Shown here: positions 54,811 to 64,000 of the stretch, piece by piece
How the letters are laid out: each line of letters opens with the position of its first letter
Numbering within the stretch: position 1 is the stretch's first letter
Source: Clostridium sp. BJN0001
GTDB taxonomy: Bacteria > Bacillota > Clostridia > Clostridiales > Clostridiaceae
Reading direction: 5' to 3'
Assembly (NCBI RefSeq): GCF_022869825.1
Contig: NZ_CP094971.1
Span: 2,047,501-2,111,500, forward strand
DNA: 64,000 nucleotides
The notes under the pieces: generated by a model
Told to the model about the DNA's origin: nothing
The model's database searches: none
What the model saw: the letters and a program-made list of their open reading frames with translations, nothing else
Made by a program: the position numbers and the translations under genes

Positions 54811-56166
54811 TTATTTTCTATTTGTTTTTAAATATAAATTTAAAAATTCATTATTATCTTTTGTCTTAGAAAGCATACTTATAAGATTTTCTGTTACCGT
54901 ATCTGTATTTCCTTCTTTGTACATAAGTCTTCTTATTAAGAATACAGCTTCAAGTTCTTCTTTTGATAAAAGAAGATTTTCTTTTCTTGTACCAGATTTA
55001 TAAATATCTATTGCAGGGAAAATTCTTCTTTCCTGAAGTTTTCTATCCAAATGAACTTCCATATTACCAGTACCTTTAAATTCTTCAAATATCATATCAT
55101 CCATTCTTGAACCTGTTTCTATAAGTGCTGTAGCAAGTATTGTAAGGCTTCCACCTTCTTCTATATTTCTTGCAGCTCCAAAAAATTTCTTTGGCATTAT
55201 AAGTGCACCCGGATCAAGACCTCCAGAAAGAGTTCTTCCAGTCGGATTTATTGTAAGATTATATGCTCTAGAAAGTCTTGTTAAACTATCCATAAGTATA
55301 ACAACATCTTTACCTTGTTCTACCATTCTCTTTGCTCTCTCTAAAACCATCTGAGCTACTTTTGCATGATTCTGAGGTTCTTCATCAAATGTTGAATAAA
55401 CTACATCTCCATTAATAGATCTTTTCATATCTGTAACTTCTTCTGGTCTTTCATCAATAAGAAGTACAATAAGCTGAATATCACTATAATTTTGAGAAAT
55501 ATTTTGAGCTATTTTTTTTAAAAGAGTAGTTTTTCCAGCTTTAGGAGGAGCTACTATTATTCCTCTCTGTCCTTTACCTATTGGACATATTACATCCATA
55601 AGTCTTGATGATAAATCACAGTTTCTTCTTGTTTCAAGTTTTAATCTTTCTTTTGGATATATAGGAGTTAATGTTTCAAACGATTTTCTTCCTATCGCTT
55701 TTTCTGGATTCTCTCCATTAACCTTTTCAACATATAAAAGAGCTCTAAACTTTTCGCTGTCCTTTGCATCTCTTACTTTTCCTATTATCTCATCACCTGT
55801 TCTTAAATTAAATCTTCTTATCTGAGATGGTGATATATATATATCTTCACTGCTTGTTAAATAATTTTTACATCTTAAAAATCCAAAACTATTATTCTCC
55901 ATTATTTCAAGTATACCTTTCGCACTACCTGAATCATGTATCATTTCTTTAAGCTGTTCTTTTTTAGAATTATTTTCATGCTTTTTAGGCTGTATTTTTT
56001 CAACTAATTTATCTTCATCTTTTTTAGAATCAGCTGTATTTTTTGTATCTTTTATTTTTTCTATTAATTCACTTTTTTTATATTTTGATATGCTCTTTAT
56101 TCCTAGCTCTTTAGCTAGCGTCTTTAGCTCTACAAGTGACATTTTTTCATATTGCTCTTGTGTCAA
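54811..56166 (-). CDS. rho: Transcription termination factor Rho
   Basis: About 451 residues, starting at TTG 56166 after GGAGG; an ATG at 56184 overlaps that site, and an internal ATG at 56145 is possible. Rho_N region (MSLVELKTLAKELGI), a short charged insert (about 40-70), RNA-binding domain with KGILEIMENNSFGFLR, P-loop VAPPKAGKTTLLKKI (about 207), LLIDERPEEVTDM and DSLTRLSRAYN, Q-loop/R-loop GGSLTILATALIETGSRMDD. Hexameric RNA helicase that ends untranslated transcripts. Confidence 0.96.
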   Translation of the reverse strand: MTQEQYEKMSLVELKTLAKELGIKSISKYKKSELIEKIKDTKNTADSKKDEDKLVEKIQPKKHENNSKKEQLKEMIHDSGSAKGILEIMENNSFGFLRCKNYLTSSEDIYISPSQIRRFNLRTGDEIIGKVRDAKDSEKFRALLYVEKVNGENPEKAIGRKSFETLTPIYPKERLKLETRRNCDLSSRLMDVICPIGKGQRGIIVAPPKAGKTTLLKKIAQNISQNYSDIQLIVLLIDERPEEVTDMKRSINGDVVYSTFDEEPQNHAKVAQMVLERAKRMVEQGKDVVILMDSLTRLSRAYNLTINPTGRTLSGGLDPGALIMPKKFFGAARNIEEGGSLTILATALIETGSRMDDMIFEEFKGTGNMEVHLDRKLQERRIFPAIDIYKSGTRKENLLLSKEELEAVFLIRRLMYKEGNTDTVTENLISMLSKTKDNNEFLNLYLKTNRK

Positions 56167-56249
56167 AATTATATCAACCTCCATATTATATAGTTTTATT
56201 ATGATTTATACGTTTGGGAAAATCTAAGATATGTATTTATATAATTATA

Positions 56250-56283
56250 TAATATAGCAGAAAGAGTAGTAAACCCTTCCTGC
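56250..56283 (-). terminator. Probable terminator after pyrG
   Basis: Minus strand GCAGGAAGGG (56283-56274) pairs with CTCTTTCTGC (56266-56257) using three G-U pairs, then TATATTATATAA. It is a weaker match than others in the window. Confidence 0.5.
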
Positions 56284-56299
56284 CTATTTATATAATATT

Positions 56300-58042
<1,743 letters not shown>

Positions 58043-58057
58043 AATATCTAGTCTTTT

Positions 58058-58354
58058 TTATAAATTACCTATACTATTTCTATCAATACTTTTTTCTAAA
58101 TTAAAAAATTTCTTTCTAAACTCACTATTAATCAAAAGTTTTCTTTCTGCCTTATTAACTCTGTTTACTATACTCCTTACTGTTTTCAAATTCAATACCG
58201 AAGTAAGCTTATCTTTTTCAAAGCAATTATTATACTTAAGCAGAAGCAGAAAGAAATCAACTTTTTCTTTATTTTTTAAATTATTTATCAAATCATTATA
58301 TGTAATCTCATAATATCTGCACAAAAATATAAGAATTTCTCTATATCTTAACAT
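58058..58354 (-). CDS. Small helical protein, possibly DnaA-domain-IV-like, unknown function
   Basis: 98 residues from ATG 58354, five bases after AGGTG; a GTG reading at 58363 overlaps the site. All-helical, basic, with ILIFLCRYYEITYNDLI at the start and NLKTVRSIVNRVNKAERKLL near the end, which faintly recall the C-terminal DNA-binding domain of DnaA. That similarity is weak and by eye only. Between pyrG and a YwiB-like gene. Confidence 0.55.
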   Translation of the reverse strand: MLRYREILIFLCRYYEITYNDLINNLKNKEKVDFFLLLLKYNNCFEKDKLTSVLNLKTVRSIVNRVNKAERKLLINSEFRKKFFNLEKSIDRNSIGNL

Positions 58355-58407
58355 AATTATCACCTATTAATATTATTTACTAATAATGATATCCAATTTT
58401 ATGTATT

Positions 58408-58833
58408 TTAATCAATATTTTTTAATTTGATTTTTATAACGATACTTGTTCTTGATATAACCTGTCCATCAATAGACAATAAATAAAGACATCTTATAAC
58501 TCCACCACAATCATCTACATTTACAGTAAGATCTATTGTATCTATTTCAATATTGATTATTCCATTAGCTGTTTTATATAGACATGCAGTTCTCTCTTTT
58601 TTCTTAAACTCCATTTCAGTTTCTATATTTCCGCTTCGTATAATTTTAAACGAATCTTTTTTTATAAGTATCGATGTATGTGTACCTTCCATTCCCGATA
58701 CTTTCGATTCATCATATTCCGCCATAGCAAGACTATGTTTATTTATAAAATACCCATCAGATATAACTTCAATAGAATCATCTTCATCTCCATGAATTAT
58801 ACTTTTGACAAATATCAATGCTTTATTTTTCAT
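58408..58833 (-). CDS. YwiB-like DUF1934 beta-barrel protein
   Basis: 141 residues, mostly beta strand. The block YDESKVSGMEGTHTSILIKKD (about 40-60) and the closing DGQVISRTSIVIKIK match the DUF1934/YwiB family, lipocalin-like small barrels of unknown function found in Firmicutes. Ribosome-binding site AAAGAGG. Lies 20 bases after the PP-loop gene. Confidence 0.85.
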   Translation of the reverse strand: MKNKALIFVKSIIHGDEDDSIEVISDGYFINKHSLAMAEYDESKVSGMEGTHTSILIKKDSFKIIRSGNIETEMEFKKKERTACLYKTANGIINIEIDTIDLTVNVDDCGGVIRCLYLLSIDGQVISRTSIVIKIKLKNID

Positions 58834-58853
58834 TTAGCTTTCCTCTTTAAATC

Positions 58854-59843
58854 TTAATTTACACAGTATTTTTTCATATCATCTTCATTAAAAGGTGATA
58901 CTTCTCTTATATTTTCAAGATCAGTCTGTGCATGTCCAAATTTAATTTTTATGCTTTCTTCATTTTTTCCTTTGCTATACCTTGCAGCTAATCTACATGC
59001 AAAAATGATATCATCTTCAATTATATTATTTCCTTCTGGAATAATAACAGATGCTCCATTATAATCACATGCCATAAAAAGAAAGTCATGAACATTCATA
59101 ATTTTTTTTATTTCCATAAATTCATCATGTGTTCTTGTGACAATTACTTTTACTTTATTGTCAGTAACAAAGTGACGTCCATATCTTAAAAGTTTAATAT
59201 CTTTTTCAGTCATATCACCTGTACGCTCAAGGTTTTCTCTAAGTCTTAATGAATAATTCGGTTCTGTAAGCTTACATCCTCCAGCTGGTGATGGATAATC
59301 TGTTATTTTAAATTTTTCAGCAAGTTCCATTTGAACTTTTCTATTTCTTCCTGAAATGTCAAATAATTTTTCTCTATCTACAAGCCCATCTTTTTCCATC
59401 TGTGTTTCTTTAATATTTTTTGCACATAAAGGTCTTAATATTTTATCTGCAAATCCAGATTCATTTTTTACAATATCAAGTGCGGCTCTATTTTGAGACA
59501 TTGGTCTCTGATTTAATACCTCACCTGTTACAATAAAATCTGCATCATACTTTTTAAGCATTTCTCCACTATATCTCATCATCATTGCATGGCAATCTAT
59601 GCATGGATTCATATTCTTTCCCCATCCATGTTTTGGATCTTTAACCATTTCAAAATGCTCTTTTGAAAAGTCTACTACAACAAGTTTTATTCCTATTTGC
59701 TTAGCCATCCTTTCAGCATTTTCTTCATCAAAAAAGTATGATTTAAAACACAATCCTATAACTTCTACTCCTTGATCCTTTATTACTTTCGCTGCAAGAA
59801 CACTATCTAAACCACCAGACATCATAGCTAATGCACGTACCAT
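58854..59843 (-). CDS. PP-loop tRNA thiolation-like ATPase
   Basis: 329 residues. The PP-loop MSGGLDS (8-14) is followed by paired cysteines NPCIDC (C81, C84) and a further Cys in SPAGGC (about 190), the residue set used by 4-thiouridine and 2-thiouridine synthetases for activating tRNA uridine and transferring sulfur. It resembles the MnmA/ThiI group but lacks ThiI's THUMP domain, and the C-terminal region (about 215-329) is not that of MnmA. The modified position is therefore unknown. It lies between spoIIR and the YwiB-like gene. Confidence 0.75.
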   Translation of the reverse strand: MVRALAMMSGGLDSVLAAKVIKDQGVEVIGLCFKSYFFDEENAERMAKQIGIKLVVVDFSKEHFEMVKDPKHGWGKNMNPCIDCHAMMMRYSGEMLKKYDADFIVTGEVLNQRPMSQNRAALDIVKNESGFADKILRPLCAKNIKETQMEKDGLVDREKLFDISGRNRKVQMELAEKFKITDYPSPAGGCKLTEPNYSLRLRENLERTGDMTEKDIKLLRYGRHFVTDNKVKVIVTRTHDEFMEIKKIMNVHDFLFMACDYNGASVIIPEGNNIIEDDIIFACRLAARYSKGKNEESIKIKFGHAQTDLENIREVSPFNEDDMKKYCVN

Positions 59844-59856
59844 TATTGTTTTCCTC

Positions 59857-60507
59857 CTAGTTAAATAAGTTTTTTAATATTTCTTCTAATTTAAATTTTA
59901 TCTGTATTTCATCGTTATCTTTATTGTTTTCTGTACTATTACTTATTTTTTCTTCTGTTTCGTTATATTTTATTTCGGCCATACTTTCATCAACAAAACA
60001 TAATGGTGGAAACATAACACACCACCAATTTTTACCTTCTCCTTTTCCTATGATCACTCTAAAAGCTTCATAATTTCCCTGTGGAAGAATAATATTTCCA
60101 TAAGATTTTTCGGGAAAGTTTTCCCGTGAAAGTTTAACATCTACATCGTAATTATAAGAATCTAACTTTATTTCATCTTGAGCTATCTTTTTTACTTTAT
60201 CAATATTCTGTAAAATAATCTTTCTAGACTGATCAAGAGATTCTGACTCACTAAGATATGGATAAAGATAATTTATTATTTTATTTTTTACTTTTATTTT
60301 TAAATTTTGATCCTCTTCACTATCACTATTTGCAATAACATGAAACCTTATAAGAGAATCTTTAACATTACTATAATCTAAAACCTTTTGATTATATGTA
60401 CATAATTCACTATAACTATATAATTCATTTTGATTTAGATCACACCCACATACAAAAAACAAACAACTTATTGACAAAATCATAAATACTAACTTTAATA
60501 TTCTCAT
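59857..60507 (-). CDS. spoIIR: Stage II sporulation protein R
   Basis: 216 residues from ATG 60507, eight bases after GGGGGT; the frame is open further upstream but without a better site. N-terminal hydrophobic segment (about 4-22) ending in VCGC, a plausible lipobox. Conserved LIRFHVIANSDSEEDQNLKIKVKNK and GEGKNWWCVMFPPLCFVD. In Bacillus, SpoIIR is made in the forespore under SigF and secreted to trigger SpoIIGA, which activates SigE in the mother cell. Confidence 0.95.
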   Translation of the reverse strand: MRILKLVFMILSISCLFFVCGCDLNQNELYSYSELCTYNQKVLDYSNVKDSLIRFHVIANSDSEEDQNLKIKVKNKIINYLYPYLSESESLDQSRKIILQNIDKVKKIAQDEIKLDSYNYDVDVKLSRENFPEKSYGNIILPQGNYEAFRVIIGKGEGKNWWCVMFPPLCFVDESMAEIKYNETEEKISNSTENNKDNDEIQIKFKLEEILKNLFN

Positions 60508-60567
60508 ATTCATTACCCCCACAGTTGAAATGATAACCAATTTGAGAATATTTATTCACAATATTAA

Positions 60568-61410
60568 TTATATAGTTCTTGTCAAGTATACTTCTTTGTA
60601 TTTGCAAGACATTTTATTATAAAATCTCTGTGCTTTTATCATATCATCAAAAAAAGCAAAAACTGTCGGACCACTTCCACTCATCATTGTTCCCTCAGCA
60701 TCATTATTCATAGCTTGAATTTTTATTTCTGAAATTTCTTTATATTTTCTAAGCGTAACATTTTCAAGTAGATTTTTCATTTTTTTATAAACCAATCCAT
60801 CTTGATTTTTTTCCATATTATTAATTATTTCATCTATATCTGGATGATTGTATACCTTAGACAAATCAAACTTTTTATATACTTCTTTAGTTGAAACTCC
60901 AAATGGAGGCTTTACAAGAACTAAGATTCTGTTTTTAAATGGTTTTAAGGAAGTTATTATTTCTCCTATACCTTCGCAAAGAGCAGTTCCTCCTTCTATA
61001 CAGTATGGAACATCTGCACCAAGACTTAATGATAATTTTTTAAGATTATCACTGCTTTCATTAATATCAAATAATTTGTTCATTATTTTTATAACTGCAG
61101 CTGCATCTGTGCTTCCTCCAGCAAGTCCTGCTGAAACTGGTATATTCTTTAAAATATTTATATCTACTCCTGAACTTATCTTATATTTATCTAAAAAAAT
61201 ATCTGCAGCCTTATATGCTAAATTTCTATTATCTACAGGCACATATGGCTTATTACATGTTACATGTATTCCAGATTTAGCTTTAGATACACTCACAACG
61301 TCATAAAGATCAATCGTCTGCATTATCATTCTTAAAAGATGATAACCATCATCTCTTTTTCCTACAATATCTAAAGCAATATTTATTTTTGCATATGCCT
61401 TAATATCCAT
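60568..61410 (-). CDS. ispE: 4-diphosphocytidyl-2-C-methyl-D-erythritol kinase
   Basis: 280 residues of the GHMP kinase superfamily. N-terminal DIKAYAKINIALDIVGKRDDGYHLL, ATP loop PVSAGLAGGSTDAAAVI (about 91-107), and C-terminal MSGSGPTVFAFF. It phosphorylates CDP-ME in the MEP isoprenoid pathway. About 60 bases before spoIIR on the same strand. Confidence 0.97.
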   Translation of the reverse strand: MDIKAYAKINIALDIVGKRDDGYHLLRMIMQTIDLYDVVSVSKAKSGIHVTCNKPYVPVDNRNLAYKAADIFLDKYKISSGVDINILKNIPVSAGLAGGSTDAAAVIKIMNKLFDINESSDNLKKLSLSLGADVPYCIEGGTALCEGIGEIITSLKPFKNRILVLVKPPFGVSTKEVYKKFDLSKVYNHPDIDEIINNMEKNQDGLVYKKMKNLLENVTLRKYKEISEIKIQAMNNDAEGTMMSGSGPTVFAFFDDMIKAQRFYNKMSCKYKEVYLTRTI

Positions 61411-61486
61411 AAATTTCGTCCTTTCATTTTTTCTTTAATATTTTAACATATGCAAAAAACTCTGTCTATTAAGCAATCAATATTAT

Positions 61487-64000
61487 CTATTTCTGTACAA
61501 CTTTTAATAGTTCCATATTATAATTTTCTTTATTCAAATCATTTATGATATTTTCAAGAGGTTCAATCTTTTCATAAAACATAACAATGGTATCATTTGG
61601 TTTACTTATATTTATTGCATACTTTAAGGCTTCCTCTTCATTCAAAATAGACTTTACAGAAACACACTCTTTTGTTTCTTTAACTGCTCTTGTTAAAATT
61701 GATGCAATCTCTCCTTTTTTTCTTCCACGTCTGTCAACATCTTCTTTTATAATAATATTGTCAAGATATTTTGCAGCTATCTCTCCAACTTTCTTAATAT
61801 CACTATCTTTTCTATCACCAGGCATTCCTATAATTCCTATAAATTTTTTACCTGTTGAAACACTTTTTTTTACAGAACCCAAAACAGCTTTATACCCTTC
61901 AATATTGTGACCATAATCTAATATAATATTTCTTTTTATACATTTATATAAATTAAATCTTCCTCTATTTTCTATAGAATTAAGTTTAAAATTTCTTAAT
62001 CCTTTTGATATAATACAATAATCAATATTCATTCCTACAAGTGCAGCAACTGAAGCCATTGCATTTTCTATATTGTATTTTAAAATTCCATTATATGAAA
62101 TTGGTAAATCATAGATAGATATTAACTTATACTCAGTTCCTTTATTTGTAACACATAGATTATTATTATTTAAATATACAGCCGTTCCTCCATTTTCTAT
62201 ATTTTTTTCAATAAGAGGATTATTTTTGTTTTTAGAAAAATAAATTATATTACTCTTTAATCTGCTTATTATCTCCTTACTATATTTATCATCAGCATTA
62301 ACTACCACATATCCATTTTTTTTAACAGCTTCTCCAACAAGAGATTTTACAAAGCACAAATCTTTCATTGTATCTATTCCATTTAATCCAAGATGATCAT
62401 TAGTAATATTAGTTATTACTGCAACATCTGCTTCTTCATAAGCAAGACCTTTTTTTATTATTCCTCCTCTTGCCGTTTCAAGTACAGCAATATCGATATC
62501 TTTATTCATAAGTATCGTTTTTGCACTATTAAATCCAGAATCATCACCTTTATGAATACACTTTTCATTTAAAAACACACCATCTGTCGATGTCATTCCT
62601 ATATTATAACCTACTTTTCTAAGTACATATGATATAAGCCTTGTAGTCGTTGTCTTTCCATTCGTTCCTGTGACAGAAATAACTGGTATATTTGCAGGTC
62701 TATTATTATAAAACATATTCAAAATTGCTTTTCCAACATTATGTGACTCACCCTTACTTGGAAAATGATGCATTCGTATTCCAGGTGCAGCATTAACTTC
62801 CATTATTATTCCTCCATTTTCATCAAGAGGAACTGAAATATCATTTGAACATATATCTATTCCACATATATCAAGTTGTAATATCTTAGCTGCAGTAATA
62901 CAAAAATCTATATTTTCTCTGCATATTTTATCCGTGCAATCAATAGCTGTTGCACCTGTTGATAAATTAGCATTTTCTCTTAAAAACACCTTTTTATCTT
63001 TTTCTATAACAGTATTTAATGAAATATTTTGTTTCTTTAAATTAATTAGAAGATCATCATCTATCTTTATTTTAGTAAGTGGTTTTTCGTGATCTTCTCC
63101 TCTCATTTTATTTTCATTTTCTAAATATATTAGAGATTTCAAATCATTTACTCCATCACCTATTACATATGGTAAAATTCTTTCCGAAACTGCTACAACT
63201 TTATAATTTACTACACATACTCTGTAATCTTTTCCTTTTTTATATTCTTCAAGCATAATATCTTTAAATTTCTTTTTTATTACTGAATATGATTCAACTA
63301 GCTCCTTTTCATCTTTTATATTAAGTATTATCCCTTTTCCCTTATTACCATACTGTGGCTTTAAAACAACAGGATATCCTATTTCTTCTGCGTTAATTAA
63401 GAGATTCATTACATTTAATACTTTTTCTCCTTTTGCAACAGGTATATTCTGATTATTTAACATATTTTTAGTAAGAAGTTTATCACAAGATATATCTACT
63501 CCTATACAGTTAGTAGCATTACCTATAGTTGCCTCAAACATTCTACCCATTTTCCCATATCCTATCTGATAAAAACCACTATCATAAAGCTGGATTACAG
63601 GGAGATTATAATCCTTAGCGGCTAAACATATAGCTTTTGTACTTGGTCCTAATTCTTCTTTAAGGAAAATATGTTTTATCTGCTCTATACGTCCCTCAAA
63701 TTCAATAGGTATCTGATTTATTAATGAATTTATTATATCAACTGCTAAATAAATGCATGAAATCGCTGTATTTTTATATTGATATTCCAAAATAATGTAA
63801 TATGAATCTTCTTTAATTTCTCTTGCCTTTCCATACGAAACATCTATTCCAAATTTATTTTGGAGTGCAATACATATATGCTCACAAATATGGGCAAGAT
63901 ATGTTCCTTCTTTCAATCTTTTGACAAATCCACCTTCTTCATCAATTCCACATCTATGTTTTTTTAATTCAGGAATCATTTTTATAAGATTAAAATTAAA
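61487..64000 (-). CDS. cphA: Cyanophycin synthetase, 5' end cut by the window edge
   Basis: At least 837 codons. The frame stays open to the right edge (FNFNLIK before the first Met at 63979), and that Met lies inside a conserved block (LKKHRCGIDEEGGFVKRLKEGTYLAHICEHI), so the true start is probably about 45 residues further out. Central ATP-grasp domain (VVLKPQYGNKGKGI, MEVNAAPGIRMHHFPS) and C-terminal Mur-ligase domain with VTGTNGKTTTTRLIS. It adds Asp and then Arg to build the storage polymer multi-L-arginyl-poly-L-aspartate. A partner cyanophycinase is not in the window. Confidence 0.93.
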   Translation of the reverse strand, partial: FNFNLIKMIPELKKHRCGIDEEGGFVKRLKEGTYLAHICEHICIALQNKFGIDVSYGKAREIKEDSYYIILEYQYKNTAISCIYLAVDIINSLINQIPIEFEGRIEQIKHIFLKEELGPSTKAICLAAKDYNLPVIQLYDSGFYQIGYGKMGRMFEATIGNATNCIGVDISCDKLLTKNMLNNQNIPVAKGEKVLNVMNLLINAEEIGYPVVLKPQYGNKGKGIILNIKDEKELVESYSVIKKKFKDIMLEEYKKGKDYRVCVVNYKVVAVSERILPYVIGDGVNDLKSLIYLENENKMRGEDHEKPLTKIKIDDDLLINLKKQNISLNTVIEKDKKVFLRENANLSTGATAIDCTDKICRENIDFCITAAKILQLDICGIDICSNDISVPLDENGGIIMEVNAAPGIRMHHFPSKGESHNVGKAILNMFYNNRPANIPVISVTGTNGKTTTTRLISYVLRKVGYNIGMTSTDGVFLNEKCIHKGDDSGFNSAKTILMNKDIDIAVLETARGGIIKKGLAYEEADVAVITNITNDHLGLNGIDTMKDLCFVKSLVGEAVKKNGYVVVNADDKYSKEIISRLKSNIIYFSKNKNNPLIEKNIENGGTAVYLNNNNLCVTNKGTEYKLISIYDLPISYNGILKYNIENAMASVAALVGMNIDYCIISKGLRNFKLNSIENRGRFNLYKCIKRNIILDYGHNIEGYKAVLGSVKKSVSTGKKFIGIIGMPGDRKDSDIKKVGEIAAKYLDNIIIKEDVDRRGRKKGEIASILTRAVKETKECVSVKSILNEEEALKYAINISKPNDTIVMFYEKIEPLENIINDLNKENYNMELLKVVQK

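Overview
The window looks like a stretch of chromosome from a spore-forming, low-GC Firmicute close to Clostridium sensu stricto. The DNA is very AT-rich, with AT-biased codons and strong GGAGG ribosome-binding sites. It carries sporulation genes (spoIID, spoIIQ, spoIIID, spoIIR, yyaC), a thlA-type thiolase, the Firmicute order ywmB-murA-spoIID-spoIIQ-spoIIID-mbl beside the atp operon, and a raiA-motif RNA upstream of hpf. No phage, IS element, CRISPR array or foreign-looking island is visible. It reads as conserved core chromosome, so the interest lies in RNA elements, gene fusions and degenerate paralogues.

Layout. 1-9.5 kb: a small coiled-coil protein, then a minus-strand polA-coaE-lytic transglycosylase-GH8-like operon, a divergent M29 aminopeptidase, tRNA-Trp, an orphan ZnuA-like binding protein with its histidines lost, a glycerophosphodiesterase and a membrane methyltransferase. 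9.5-12.6 kb: a TetR regulator with matching operators, the tsaE-tsaB-rimI operon, and ribU under an FMN riboswitch. 12.8-19.6 kb: EamA transporter, tex, CPBP protease, a two-component system and a small membrane protein. 19.6-24.5 kb: prfB (programmed frameshift), secA, hpf and raiA RNA. 24.5-30.7 kb: comFC, a ComFA-like relic, recD2, metK under a SAM-I riboswitch, and seven tRNAs in tandem Tyr-Val-Thr units. 30.8-37.2 kb: yyaC, mbl, spoIIID, spoIIQ, spoIID, murA, ywmB. 37.4-45.6 kb: the eight-subunit ATP synthase operon (no atpI) and thlA. 45.7-53.5 kb: wecB-comEB-upp-rpiB-sua5-membrane protein-prfA-(DUF1385+prmC), with rpmE divergent. 53.6-64 kb: a glycosyltransferase, then rho, pyrG, a small protein, a YwiB-like protein, a PP-loop protein, spoIIR, ispE, and cphA running off the right edge.

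How genes fit together. Translation termination is well represented: RF1, RF2, the PrmC methylase fused to a membrane domain, and Rho. Three steps of tRNA t6A formation are here (Sua5/TsaC, TsaB, TsaE). The engulfment machinery (SpoIID, SpoIIQ), the mother-cell regulator SpoIIID, SpoIIR and the YyaC protease make this a sporulation-rich region, and raiA RNA has itself been linked to sporulation.

The most interesting candidate for something undescribed is the secA-prfB intergenic region. There an 11-bp long-range stem and a 7-bp stem masking the prfB Shine-Dalgarno share the same bases and exclude each other, which is the layout of a translational RNA switch. Other points: paired 16-bp TetR operators, a near-consensus plus-strand promoter behind pyrG with no gene to serve, and degenerate ComFA-like, ZnuA-like and SpoIIQ proteins.
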